From Colocasia esculenta (Eukaryota; Streptophyta; Magnoliopsida; Alismatales; Araceae): DNA of 64,000 bases. The notes under the pieces were generated by a model, which saw nothing but the letters and a program-made list of their open reading frames with translations, did no database searches and had not been told where the DNA came from. The stretch spans positions 33,624,713 to 33,688,712 of the forward strand of contig CM024755.1 in NCBI GenBank assembly GCA_014218235.1. The letters are read 5' to 3'. Shown one piece after another: positions 1 through 11,286 of the stretch. Each line of letters begins with the position of its first letter. Within the stretch, counting starts at the first letter, position 1. The translations under genes were made by a program, and so were the position numbers.

Positions 1-1140
1 TTGCAACAGAAGGTAATGTCAGGTTCTGACAGTGGTTGGTGAGCCTCTGTCAGATACCATGCATCTGAAAACAATAAATGCAACATATCTTCCGAAACAT
101 AAGAGGATCTGGTCTTCTGTCATGAAGCAAGAGATCAATTTGAACAAATGTTTCAAATATATTCATAAACAAATTTAGAAGATTATTTTGAGTATTTTAT
201 GTCTCATCTTGTTAGAATATATTAAAATAATAATGACCTAATAGAAAATTAATATTCAACAATCATACAGGTACAACAAGTTCTGATAAAGATTATTAAG
301 CAGATGAATCATTACAAAAACAAAAAGTATACTTGTCAACACAACACAAGTATAAGTACATAGACTTTCAGAGAAGTCGGATTCAGAAGAAGGTGTAATT
401 TGACTCTAGAAGTCGGAGTCAAAAACATGAAGACACACCATGACATTCGATTCTCAGAAGTTGCAATGAAACATATAAGATTCGACTGTAAGAAGTCGGA
501 TATATGTGCATTCGACTTTCATACACGTCGACAGAAACAAGGCGGATACTTCGACTTTTGAGAGTCAGAGAGTGGCATTCGACTTCAGAGAGTTTGAGTT
601 CAGAACTCAAGACTCAAAGCAATTTGACTCTATAAAGTCGGAGTCAACAGTCGGATTCAGTATGATACACATAGAGTAGTTTGTGGACTTTGAAAAATTT
701 CGAGGCAAACTCGCATACTGAAATTCGACTTCTGAAAGTCGGAGACTAAATTTGAAGTATGATACATATAGGAGTCTGTGGACATAGGAAAATTTTCGAG
801 ATGAAGTTGTCCAACATATTTTCTGTGGTATATGTATTAGTGTATTTAATTTGTAAAGCGTCTTTTAAAAGGTTTTATCATAGCAAAATCACACTTGTTT
901 CAATAAAATAAAATCTTAATTTATTTTCTTAGGGGTAGTTGCTCAACAAGATCAACCTTTGTGGCGTCTACCTTTGAGTTGTAAATTGAGAATCATGTAA
1001 TACATGTAGAGTGACAGTTAATTATTTTTATTTAGTGAAACCCTGAGCAATTTTATGCTCAACTAGTTCAGAAATTTACTCTTGATTTCTTATTCGTTCA
1101 CGTTTCGGCATTTATAGATATATTAAATGTCCGGACGTGA
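1..1140. other. AT-rich non-coding flank, unassigned
   Basis: I find no credible gene here. The short ORFs are not similar to anything I recognise. The stretch holds a cluster of imperfect inverted repeats (364-742, listed separately). It then runs as AT-rich sequence to about 1140, where homology to the chromovirus protease region starts abruptly. The layout resembles part of a retroelement LTR or leader, because similar palindrome arrays mark the LTRs elsewhere in the window. No TG...CA ends or primer site are visible, so that is only a guess. Confidence 0.4.
364..742. repeat. Array of short inverted repeats CGACTT...AAGTCG
   Basis: At least eight imperfect copies of a stem-loop unit occur. 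Arms resemble CGACTT and AAGTCG(G), separated by 3-6 bases. Examples begin near 364, 402, 445, 483, 512, 551, 625 and 726, and the clearest is CGACTTCTGAAAGTCGG at 726-742. Many copies are preceded by ATT. The unit differs from the CTGTCGACAG and GTCGCGAC families elsewhere, but the organisation is the same: many short palindromes in non-coding DNA. Confidence 0.7.
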
Positions 1141-1253
1141 CACCTGTGACCTAGAAATTGAGCTTCTGATGGGTGACTACGTAAGTACTATGGGTTACCT
1201 AGAAGGTGTCACTGTCGAGATACATGGCCACCTTCTGCCAGCTAGATTGTTTG
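1141..1253 (+). pseudogene. B pol fragment, protease region (left piece)
   Basis: About 110 bp match the protease-downstream region of A around 5415-5525, including the stretch encoding GYLEGVTVE. The fragment ends at the GTTTG target site where A inserted. Homology begins near 1145 with no recognisable boundary motif, so the 5' part of B was lost by deletion or covered by another insertion. It is too short to be functional. Confidence 0.8.
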
Positions 1254-3807
1254 TGTAACATCCCTCCCCTGTGTCTCTCAACTGTGGTCGCGATGTATCA
1301 ATCTGTCGCATTCTGAAGGCGATGGAGGTGATTGTCGCGTTCTGGTTAAGAACGCGCCGGTCATCCCTGTTGCGACCCGGTCCTGACAGTAGCATGCGTT
1401 TTTGTCGTTTTGTTGTAGGGACGGTTGAGACACCTGTCGTCACGCATGCATGAACGTGACATGCTGGTCCGTCACGTTCAAGTGTCAGGTTTGCATGCAT
1501 GACACGTGGTGGCTTTGACCGTCAAGGCTGGCAGGCGCTTTCAGATCGTGACGTAGATAACCGTCGTGTTAGCATTGCTAACGCGACGGCCAGCTCCGTC
1601 ACGTTCTGAATGCCGAGGCTTAAGTTGCCCAGGCCTAAGAAAAGCCCCATTTCTTCCTCTCTCGACTGGCTTTCTCCCCTCCGATGCCTCTGCTGCTGGT
1701 GGCTCCATGTAGAGCTTGAGAGAGGGAGTTTGGGTGGCTTGTACAAGGTAGGGTGTTGGTTTGCTTGTGTGCTTGGTGTTCTTCTCCCCATTGGAGATCT
1801 TCTCGGCGTGCTCTCCTCACAAGAAGCTCTTCTCCGACTTGTAGGAGGATGTTCGTGGCTCGTGGACGACGTCTCCGTGGGAATTGGAGTGAGGAGGAGG
1901 GTTGCCCTATTGGGGTGGATCTTCGTTTTGAGGTAGGGATTTCCTTTGCCTTCCCCCTAGTTCTAGCATGCTAGGGCTCCAAGCCCCATTCTCTAGGCCT
2001 AGAGATTATGCTAGGTGTTGCATGCTTTCTGTGGATCATGTGGAATGTTTGTGTGGTTCATGATATGCTTGGATTCATGCTTGGTTTGGGGTGTGCATGT
2101 TGAGGTTTCAATGCTTGCATGTGAACTTAATTGAGTGTAGATTCGTTATCTTGCCATGCATGGGTGTGAATGAAGGTGTTTTGTACCTATGGAATGTGTT
2201 TTCATCGTTTCCCATGCTCCCCTCCCCTTGTTTACACCATTTGTGTGGTTTTGGGGCGATATGGGTGGCCTTGTGTGGCCCTCGGCTGAGGTCGCGACGG
2301 GTTTCTTGGTCGCGACGAAGTCGCGACATATCGGTCCGTCACGTTCTCCTTTGAACGCGTCCCCAGCACCAGTCACGTTCTTTACCGCGTCAGGTGTGGG
2401 CGCGTCATTCAGGAGTTCTGGGTTTCTATGAATGCGTCCCCAGTTCCCGTCTCCTTCTGGTCGCGATAGGAATATGTGTCGCGTTCATAGGACTCTGGGT
2501 TGTGGCGACCACCTTCCCCGTTGTGTCATTATCGCGACAGGGCTAGACATCGCCTTCTGGTTCCAGGTCGCGACATGCAGCACCGTCGCGTTCGTGTCGC
2601 AACAGGCCACTACGTCGCCTCTCTAACAGAGAGAGACTGGCGACCTATTCAGAGTTCCTTCCGATACGAATCTATTTCACTTGGCACTGTGTTGTTTCCT
2701 AGTACAGTTCTACTCTAGTCTTTCTCCCGGTGCTAGGCACTTGAGGGCTTGTTCACGAGACAGGTTGTTACAATTACCTGGACCCCCGGTCCCCGCGTGT
2801 CTGTTTGAGGGAGTTCTCCGGGTGGCGGGTGAGCTCGAGTCACAGACTCTGGTAGCAGAGGGGAAAACGGTGAGGACAGCGGTGTAGAGTCATTTGTAGA
2901 GCTCTCTTAGCTGAGTCTGGGATGCCGTGGTAGTTGGTAGCTCTTCCGGCGTAGATCAGCTAGTCTTTTTCTCACTACCTCACTCTACGTGGTTCCGGAA
3001 CCATTTAGAGGGGTCAGGCGTGGGACCGTAGTCCGGCCAGACTACGGAAGTGTGGTTACTTTAGTTCCGTGTCTCACTCCGACTGGAGGTGCTAGACGTG
3101 GACTGTTGGTCGAGGGTAAGGTGCGTGGCGCACCTAACCAGTTGACTAGTGTAGCGTTCTGTAGCTAGTGTTTCTGTCCAGGCAGTTGTTTACTGTCTTT
3201 GTTTGCAGCCTTGGCTTTTTCCCAGTGCCGTGGTTTACACGGGTTTTCCGGTCATGACTCGTAGCTTAGACTGTTGACCGTGTAGTTCTTTACGCTTCAA
3301 CACTTGACTCTATTAGTAGGATATATTTACTTCTTTATTCAATTATTGTACACATAGATCTCTTCTATTGTTGAAACCAGTGGGAGATTGGTAGTCCCTA
3401 CTGGGCTTCTTCGTGACGCTCATTCCCTCCATTTCAGGTGAGACTTCACGGCAGCACCCTCCGTGGTGGGCTGAGGAGACGGGGCCGTAGTAGACGGCGT
3501 CCTCCGTGAGCAGTGTTCCCTTGGTTCGTGTACTTCACCCTTGGGGTATTCCCCTAAGGGACTTGTTATCCCCTTTATTTTCTGCACTTGTACTTTACTA
3601 CTTTGGGACTGTACTAGACTTGTACATTGTGTTGGACTCTTTCCTTCACTAGTTGGTACCTTTAGTACGTTTAGCTGTTATTTACTTTTGTTACATATCT
3701 TGTTAGACCGATCTGTTAGCCCTTCCGGGTCTTCGGGCCCGTGGGTGGTGGTGCCGATGGTCGGATCCTTGGTGGGAGCCGGGGATCCAGGCGTCGTGGC
3801 CGTTATA
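1254..3807 (+). repeat. 5' LTR of chromovirus A
   Basis: 2554 bp, matching the copy at 8719-11286 along its whole length with scattered substitutions, many of them C/T or G/A. It contains GTCGCGAC-type palindromes (for example 2291, 2309, 2320), a stem-loop with arms CGCGTTCT and AGAACGCG near 1338-1358, and a longer hairpin at 1561-1589. ORFs of up to 108 codons inside it overlap both strands and are chance reading frames. I see no convincing TATA box; the position equivalent to B's TATA reads GCTTAAG. Confidence 0.93.
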
Positions 3808-3808
3808 G

Positions 3809-3820
3809 TGGTATCAGAGC
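3809..3820 (+). promoter_or_regulatory. Primer binding site, initiator tRNA-Met (A)
   Basis: TGGTATCAGAGC lies one base after the 5' LTR. It matches the 3' end of plant initiator tRNA-Met, the usual primer for minus-strand DNA synthesis in this group. Confidence 0.92.
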
Positions 3821-3945
3821 AAGGAGTATATCAAGACTTGTAATGGAAATAAGTAATGACGTAAAGTCCCTTAGGAAGTACAAGTAACACTGCTAGCCGC
3901 CGGATCATTATCTGTTTACTTGAATGCTAGTCTATCTTGCAGGAC

Positions 3946-5101
3946 ATGCCTCTACGCAGACGCAGGCAGGTTCTAGAGCTGATGGAGCATCAGGACACTG
4001 AGCCGGACGAGTCGGTTGCCGCCGAGCACATGCCGGTTGATGCTCAACCTCAGCAGTTCGGGCAGCCTGGAGTTCCCTTGTCGCAGGGCGTTCCGATGCA
4101 GCAAGGAGAGCAGCAGCAGCAGTGGTGATGTCCAACCCCGCCCCCGCCAGCAGTCATGGAGCAGTAGTGGAGAGTTATGTTCCAGGCCCCTTGGTAGTAC
4201 CAGTCGTACCAACAGATGTCGGCCAGAGGTACCACCAGTAGTACAGCAGCAGACTCCAGTTGCAGCGACAGCATCTGAGGACCGTACAACGCTTCTGGAG
4301 AGGTTTCTTTGGTCTCCGATGTTCTATGGTGACTATGATCCGAACAAGGTAGAGGCTTGGGTCCATGAGCTTGAGCGCACCTTCGAGACCATGGATTGTG
4401 CAGTTCAGGATTAGGTCAGACTTGTAGTTTATCAGCTAAAGGGGTCAGCCCACGAGTGGTGGAGGACCGTGAGGCAAACCAGTTTTCAGGGCAGGAAGCT
4501 GGACCAGATCTCTTGGGCGCAGTTCTTAGAGACCTTTCACGGCGAGTTCTTCCCCGACTACGCTTGTCGTGAGAGGAGGGACCTATTCTATGAGCAGACG
4601 TAGGGAGACTTGACTGTGGCGCAGTACCACCGGAGGTTTCTGCAACTTCTTCGACACGTCCCCCATGTGGCCACTAGTGAACAGGCTTGTACCAAGCGAT
4701 TCATTAGTGGGCTACGCTCGGAGCTGAGGTGGGCCATGGCTGGTCACCTTTCTGACTCTCTAGGGTTGGCAGTGGCGAGGGCTACTGCCTTGGAGAGGGA
4801 GTGCCAGTTTCAGCCGCAGCAGGGAGGAGGTTCAGCAAGGTCTTCTTCGTGCCAGCGCCTTGTGGGCAGCTGAGGGAGTGTTTCCTCTTCTTCTTCTTTG
4901 AGGACAGGTGGTGCTGGCCTGACCTCGAAGTTGAAGAAGTTGTTCACTCGAGGAGGCAGGTGTCGCTACCAGCAGTCTCAGTAGCTGCCACATCAGCAGC
5001 AGCAGCCAGTGGAGCAGTCTGTGTAGCAGGGAGCAAATCAGTGTCAGCAGAGCACAGGGTGTTTCCACTGCGGGCAGCAGGGTCACTTCAGGCGTGACTA
5101 T
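3946..5101 (+). pseudogene. gag: gag of chromovirus A (capsid + zinc knuckle), broken
   Basis: The likely start is the ATG at 3946 (MPLRRRRQ). The ATG codon is AAG in element C. The retrotransposon gag domain is readable from about 4280 (LLERFLWSPMFYGDYDPNKV) through the EWWR motif near 4455 to the QYHRRF and SEQACTKRF motifs near 4625-4700. In-frame TAGs at about 4413 and 4602 replace CAG codons kept in element C. A frameshift lies before 4280. The CCHC zinc knuckle at 5060-5101 reads CFHCGQQGHFRRDY, so its last cysteine has become tyrosine. A Gln-rich, CAG-repeat linker follows. It would have formed the capsid and bound the element's RNA. Confidence 0.85.
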
Positions 5102-5248
5102 CCTTTGAGGTATGGGCAGCAGCAGCAGGCACCTCAGGTGCAGTACCCTCCATCTTAGCAGGTGCAGCGTCAGCAGCAGCACCAGGGTCAGTACCAGCAG
5201 CCGCAGTAGTGCCAACAGCAGCCTCAGCGAGGACGTGGTCGCGGTCGG

Positions 5249-8200
5249 GTGATGAACATCACCAGAGAGGAGGCGGAGGCCTCTAATCTGGTCGTCGGTA
5301 CAGTTCCTATCCACGATAGAGCTGCTCGTGTTTTGATTGATCTGGGTGCCACGCACTGTTTTGCTTCAGAGGAGTTCTTTGTGACTTTAACCGAGTTTGA
5401 TTCAGAGCAGGCCTGTGTCCTAGCTGTTGAGCTTCCGACGGGTAACTTCGTGCGACTTTGGGTTACCTAGAGGGTGTCACCGTCGAGGTACATGACCACC
5501 TTCTGCCGGCCAGATTGTTTGCCTTGCAGCTCCACGACTTTGATGCCATCCTCGGCATGGACTGGTTGGAGGCACACTCTGCGCTGGTGGATTGTCAGCG
5601 GAAGACCGTGTGGTTCGAGATACTTGGAGCACCTGTGCTTTGCTTCTGAGGTACCCGGTCTACTCGCTGACCTTTCGTTTCCTTCTGTAGAGCTCGGCGT
5701 CTTATCCGAGATGGTTGTGTTGGTTTCCTTGCCTCGATGAGTGTCTTGGATTCTGGTGAGCTATCTGTTTCAGATGTTCCTGTTGTCTGTGAGTTTGCTG
5801 ACGTGTTTCCAGAGGATCTACCTGGTTTTCCGCCAGAGCAGGAGGTAGATTTCTCCAATGAGTTGCTTCCGGAGACGATGCCTATGTCCAAGGCACCATA
5901 CCGGAGGAGCTGCGAGAGTTGAAGCACCAACTAGATGAGTTGCTTAAGTTGGGCTTCATTCGTTCGAGCCATTCGCCGTAGGGGGGGGGGGGCGCCAGTC
6001 TTGTTTGTGAGGAAGAAGGATGGCAGCCTTAGGATGTGCATCGATTATCGGCAGCTGAATCAGGTTACCGTGAGGAACAAGTACCTGTTGCCCAGGATCG
6101 ATGATCTGTTTGACCAGTTGTAGTAAACTTCAGTGTTCTCGAAGATCGACTTGAGGTCGGGCTACTACCAGTTTCGGATCCGCGAGTCAGATATTGCCAG
6201 ATCAGCTTTTCGCACCCGCTACCGCCACTTCGAGTTTGTCGTGATGCCTTTTGGGCTCATGAATGCACCGGCAGCCTTCACAGAGTTGATGCATAATGTG
6301 TTTCGAGAGTACCTGAACCGGTTCGTGGTGGTGTTCGTCGACGACATCCAGGTGTACTCAGCGACGGCAGAGGAGCACGAGGTTTACTTGAGGCTAGTGT
6401 TGCAGGCTTTGAGAAGTCACTAACTTTATCCCAAATTCAGAAAGTATGAATTTTGGCTAAAGGAGGTGTAGTTCCTTGGTCACGTTGTTTCTGGTGCAGG
6501 TGTGGCGGTGGATCCTGCCAAGGTTGAGGCCGTGGTTTCTTGGGGCCAGCCTACTACAGTTGCAAAAGTTCACAGTTTTCTGGGGCTAGTAGGCTACTTC
6601 AGGAGGTTCGTGCAGGACTTCGCCAGGGTTGCTGAGTCGTTGACCAGGTTGACCAGGCGAGAGACCAGGTTCGCGTGGACAGTAGAGTGCGAGTAGAGTT
6701 TTCAGGAACTGAAGAGCCGGCTGACTTCAGCTCCGATCCTTGTTGTACCTTCTGGTAGTGGCGGCTTTGTTGTCTACACGGACGCTTCTGGGATTGGTCT
6801 TGGTGCCGTGTTGATGCAGCACGGTCGGGTAGATGCTTATGCTTCTTGTCAGCTGAAGAAGCATGAGCAGCACTACCCGACACACGACTTGGAGCTTGCA
6901 GCGGTCGTGTTCACCTTGAGGTTGTGGAGGCACTACTTGTACTGCAAGGTGTTCGAGGTTTTCACAGATCACCAGAGCTTACAGTACGTCTTCACGTAGA
7001 GAGATCTGAACCTCAGGCAGTGCAGGTGGGTCGAGTACTTGAAGGACTACGACTTTACTCTTTCCTATCACCCGGGGAAGGCTAATGTCGAAGCAGACGG
7101 TTTGAGTAGGAGAGCCCACTTGAGTTCTTTGTTGGTTAGACACTGGAGACTCCTGGAGGATGACATTCAGGGTGTGTTCACGCCGTCAAGCCTCATGGAG
7201 AGAGCAGTGTTGACCAGCATGACAGTTCGGCTGATGATATATCAGCAGGTGATCGAGGTGCAGAGTGCAGATGCAGATTTGGCAGACGTGTTATAGATGC
7301 CAGAGGTTGAGCTAGACAAGGACAACGAGGTCAGATTCAAAGGCGGACTCTACGTTCCAGCAGACGTCAGGCAGGAGCTGTTGGCTGAGGTGCACAGATC
7401 GAGGTACTATGTTCATCCTGGTTCCACCAAGATGTACCACGACTTGAGGGGACTCTTTTGGTGGCCTGGGATGAAGAGAGATATTGATGAGTTTGTTTCG
7501 TGTTGCCTTATCTGTCAGCAGATGAAGACAGAGCACCAGCGTCCTGGTGGTGAGCTGCAGTCGCTACCCATTCCCATGTGGAAATGGGAGCACATCACCA
7601 TGGACTTTGATTCTAGTTTACCTCGTACTTCGCAGGGGCAGGATAGTGTTTGGGTGATCGTCGACCGACTGACGAAGACAGCTCGTTTCCTACCGGTCAG
7701 AGCAGCGTGGTCAGTGGACAGACTCGCCAGGGTGTTTATGGACATAGTGGTGCCTTTGCACAGGACCCCTGTCTCTATCGTCTCAGATAGAGATCCGAGG
7801 TTCACCTCTCGTTTCTGGCGCAGTTTTTAGAGGGCACTTGGCACCGAGTTGAGGCTGAGTTTAGCCTATGACCCACAGATAGACGGGCAGTCGGAGAGGA
7901 CCATACAGACCCTCGAGGACTTGTTGAGAGCGTGTTGCCTAGACTGGGGCGGCACGTGGGAGTCGCACCTTCCCATGGTGGAGTTTTCTTATAATAATAG
8001 TTTACACTCCAGCATTGGGATGGTGCCCTACGAGGTTCTGTATGGCCGACCGTGCAAGACACTGTTGCACTGGCATGAGGTTGGCGAGAGGCAATTGCTG
8101 GGTCCAGAGTTGGTGCGGTAGTGTGCAGACACAGTGAGGCTGATCAGATAGAGACTGTAGACAGCCCAGAGCAGGCAGAAGAGCTACGCGGACGTTTGCA

Positions 8201-8640
8201 GGATGCCACTTCAGTTTGAGGCAGGCGACAGCGTGTTTCTTCGGATCTCGCCCACCAAGGGCATTCTCAGGTTTGGGAAGAGGGGCAAGCTCAGCCCGAG
8301 GTTTGTTGGCCCCTTTCCCATCCTGGAGCGGGTTGGCGAGGTTGCTTACAGGTTGGTTCTTCCGTCTGAGTTGGCAAGTGTTCACGACGTCTTCCACGTC
8401 TAGCAGCTGAGGAAGTATATGTCAGATCCATCGCACGTGTTGGACTACACATAGCTAGAGGTCGCTCCAGATCAGTCAGTGCCAGAGTACCCGGTCAGCG
8501 TTGTGGACCGCAGAGTGCAGCAGCTGCGTAGGAAGTAGATTCCGCTTGTCAAGGTAGTTTGGGACAATCGCGTTGGTGGTAAGGACACGTGGGAGCGCGA
8601 GGACGAGATACAGGAACAGTTTCCTCACCTGTTTGAGTGA
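5249..8640 (+). pseudogene. pol: pol of chromovirus A: PR-RT-RH-IN-chromodomain-like tail, broken
   Basis: Domains in order: protease with VLIDLGATH (5249-5470; the catalytic D-T/S-G has become D-L-G); RT from about 5990 (APVLFVRKKDGSLR, CIDYRQLNQVTV, and FVDDIQVYS near 6340); RNase H about 6770-7100 (VYTDASG, THDLELAAV); integrase zinc finger and core about 7380-8110 (CCLICQQMK, IVSDRDPRF, DGQSERTIQ); then the GKLSPRFVGPFPI module and a C-terminal tail ending EQFPHLFE, which resembles the chromodomain-like end of Tekay elements. About fifteen stops interrupt it, mostly TAG at former CAG codons, and a run of twelve G at 5981-5992 shifts the RT frame. The final TGA is 8638-8640. Confidence 0.9.
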
Positions 8641-8718
8641 CTGGTATGTTTGCTTGTCTTCCATTCCCAGGTTTCACCCATAATTTTGAGGATAAAATTA
8701 TTTTTTTTTTGGTTAGAT
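8641..8718 (+). other. A pol-LTR spacer with T tract
   Basis: A short non-coding stretch between the pol stop and the 3' LTR. It contains a version of the ATTTCGAGGATGAAAT-like segment seen in B and C, followed by a run of T. The usual purine-rich tract directly before the LTR is not recognisable in A or B, unlike in C (50391-50403). Confidence 0.6.
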
Positions 8719-11286
8719 TGTAACATCCCTCCCCTGTGTCTCTCGACTGTGGTCGCGACGTATCAATCCGTCGCCTTCTGAAGGCGACGGAGGTGACCGT
8801 TGCGTTCTGGTTAAGAACGCGCCGGTCGTCCCTGTCGTGACCCGGTCCTGACAGCAGCATGCGTTTTTGTCGTTTTGCTGTCGGGACAGTTGAGACACCT
8901 GTCGTCATGCATGCATGAACAAGACATGCTGGTCTGTCGCGTTCAGGTGTCAGGTTTGCATGCATGACACGTGGTGGCTTTGACCATCAGGGTTGGCAGG
9001 TGCTTTCAGATTGCGACGTAGGTAATCATCGCGTTAGCATTGCTAACGCGATGGCCAGCTCCGTCGCATTCTGAACGCCAAGGCTTAAGTTGCCCAGGCC
9101 TGAGAAAAGCCCCATTTCTTCCTCTGTCAGCTGGCTTTCTCCCCTCCGACGCCTCTGCTACTGGTGGCTCCATGGAGAGCTTGAGAGAGGGAGTTTGGGT
9201 GGCTTGTACAAGGTAGGGTGTTGGTTTTCTTGTGTGCTTGGTGTTCTTCTCCCCATTGGAGATCTTCTCGGCGTGCTCTCCTCACAAGAAGCTCTTCTCC
9301 GACTTGTAGGAGGACGTTCGTGGCTTGTGGACAACGTCTCTGTGGGAATTGGAGCGAGGAGGAGGGTTGCATGCCTACGAGAAGGCCATATTGGGGTGGA
9401 TCTTCGTTTTGAAGTAGGGATTTCCTTGCCTTCCCCCTAGTTCTAGCATTCTAGGGCTCCAAACCCCATTCTCTAGGCCTAGAGATTATGCTAGGTGTTG
9501 CATGCTTTTTGTGGATCATGTGGAATGTTTGTGTGGTTCATGATATGCTTGGATTCATGCTTGGTTTGGGGTGTGCATGTTGAGGTTTCCATGCTTGCAT
9601 GTGAGCTTAATTGAGTGTAGATTTGTTATCTTGCCATGCATGGGTGTGAATGAGGGTGTTTTGTACCTATGGAATGTGTTTTCATCGTTTCCCATGCTCC
9701 CCTCCCCTTGTTTACACCGTTTGTGTGGTTTTGGGGGGATATGGGTGGCCTTGTGTGGCCCTCAGCTGAGGTCGCGACGGATTTCCTGGTCGCGACCAGG
9801 TCGCGACATATCGGTCCATCGCATTCTCCTTTGAATGCGTCCCCAGCACCCGTCGCGTTCTTAACCGCGACGGGTGTGGGCACGTCGTTCAGAAGTTCTA
9901 GGTTTCTATGAACGCATCCCCAGTTCTCGTCGCCTTCTGGTTGCGACAGGAATATGTGTCGCGTTCATAGGGCTCTGGGTTGTGGCGACGGCCTTCCCCG
10001 TTGCGTCGTTATCGCGACGGGGCTAGACGTCGTCTTCTGGTTCCAGGTCCCGACATGTAGGACTATCGCATTCGTTTCGCGACAGGCCACTATGTCCAAT
10101 CTCTGATAGAGAGGGACTGGTGACCTATTCGGAGTTCCTTCCGCTGCGAATCTGTTTCACTTGGCACTGTGTTGTTTCCTAGTACAGTTCTACTCTAGTC
10201 TTTCACCCAGTGCTAGGCACTTGAGGGCTTGTCCACAAGACAGGTTGTTACCGTTACCTGGACCCCTAGTCCCTGCGCGCCTGTTTGAGGGAGTTCTCTG
10301 GGCGGCGAGCGAGCATGAGTCACGAACTCTGGTAGCAAAGGGGAAGACAGTGGGGACAACGGCGTTGAGTCATTTGTAGAGCTCTCTTAGCTGAGTCTGG
10401 GATGCTGTGGTAGTTGGTAGCTCTCCCGATGCAAATCAGCTAGTCCTTTTCTCACTGCCTCACTCTATGTGGTTTCGGAACCATTTAGAGGGGCCAAGCG
10501 TGGGACCGTAGTCCGGCCAGACTACGGCAGTGTGGTTACTTTAGTTCCGCGTCTCACTCCGACGGAAGGTGCTAGACATGAACTGTTGGTCGAGGGTAAG
10601 GCGCATGGCGCACCTGACTGGTTGACTAGTGTAGCGTTCTATAGCTAGTGTTTCTGTCCAGGCAGTTGTTTACTGTCTTTGTTTGCAGCCTTGGCTTTTT
10701 TCCAGTGCCGTGGTTTACATGGGTTTTCCGGTCATGACTCGTAGCTTAGACCATTGACTGTGTAGTTCTTTACGCTTCCGCACTTGACTCTGTTAGTAGG
10801 ATAGATTTACTGCTTTATTCAATTATTGTACACATAGATCTATTCTGCTGTTGAAACTAGTGGGAGATTGGTAGTCCCTACTGGCTTCTTCGTGAAGCTC
10901 ATTCCCTCCATTTCATGTGAGACTTCACGGCAGCACCCTCCGCGGCGGGCTGAGGAGACGGGGCCGTAGTAGATGGCGTCTTCCATGAGCAGTGTTCCCC
11001 AGCTTCGTGTACTTCACCCTCGGGGTATGCCCCTAAGGGACCTGTTATCCCCTTTATTTTCTGTACTTGTACTTTACTACTTTGGGACTGTACTAGACTT
11101 GTACATTGTGTTGGACTCTTTCCTTCACTAGTTGGTACCTTTAGTACGTTTAGTTGTTATTTACTTCTGTTACATATCTTGTTAGACCGATCCGTTAGCC
11201 CTTCCGGGTTTTCGGGCCCGTGGGCGGCTGTGCCAATGGTCGGATCCTTGGTGGGAGCCGGGGATCCAGGCGTCGGGGCCGTTACA
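8719..11286 (+). repeat. 3' LTR of chromovirus A
   Basis: 2568 bp, TGTAACATCCC...GTTACA, the partner of 1254-3807. It keeps a near-perfect hairpin at 9027-9053 with 12-nt arms (CATCGCGTTAGC / GCTAACGCGATG) around ATT. It also has a CGCCTTC-T-GAAGGCG palindrome near 8772, and GTCGCGAC copies at about 9771, 9789 and 9799. Immediately after it the GTTTG duplication (11287-11291) returns to element B. Confidence 0.93.

Larger units (their letters stand above)
1254..11286 (+). mobile_element. Full-length Ty3/gypsy chromovirus A (Tekay/Del type)
   Basis: A 10.0 kb element bounded by two LTRs of about 2.56 kb that begin TGTAACATCCC and end GTTACA (GTTATA in the 5' copy). It is flanked by the 5-bp duplication GTTTG. 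An initiator tRNA-Met primer site follows the 5' LTR at 3809. Domain order is gag, protease, RT, RNase H, integrase, then a chromodomain-like tail, which with long LTRs fits the Tekay/Del chromovirus clade. All reading frames are broken by stops and frameshifts, so it is non-autonomous today. It sits inside its relative B. Confidence 0.93.

Noticed and set aside
4832..5356. 174-codon minus-strand Leu-rich ORF
   Set aside because: It is the shadow of the CAG/Gln-rich gag linker of element A.
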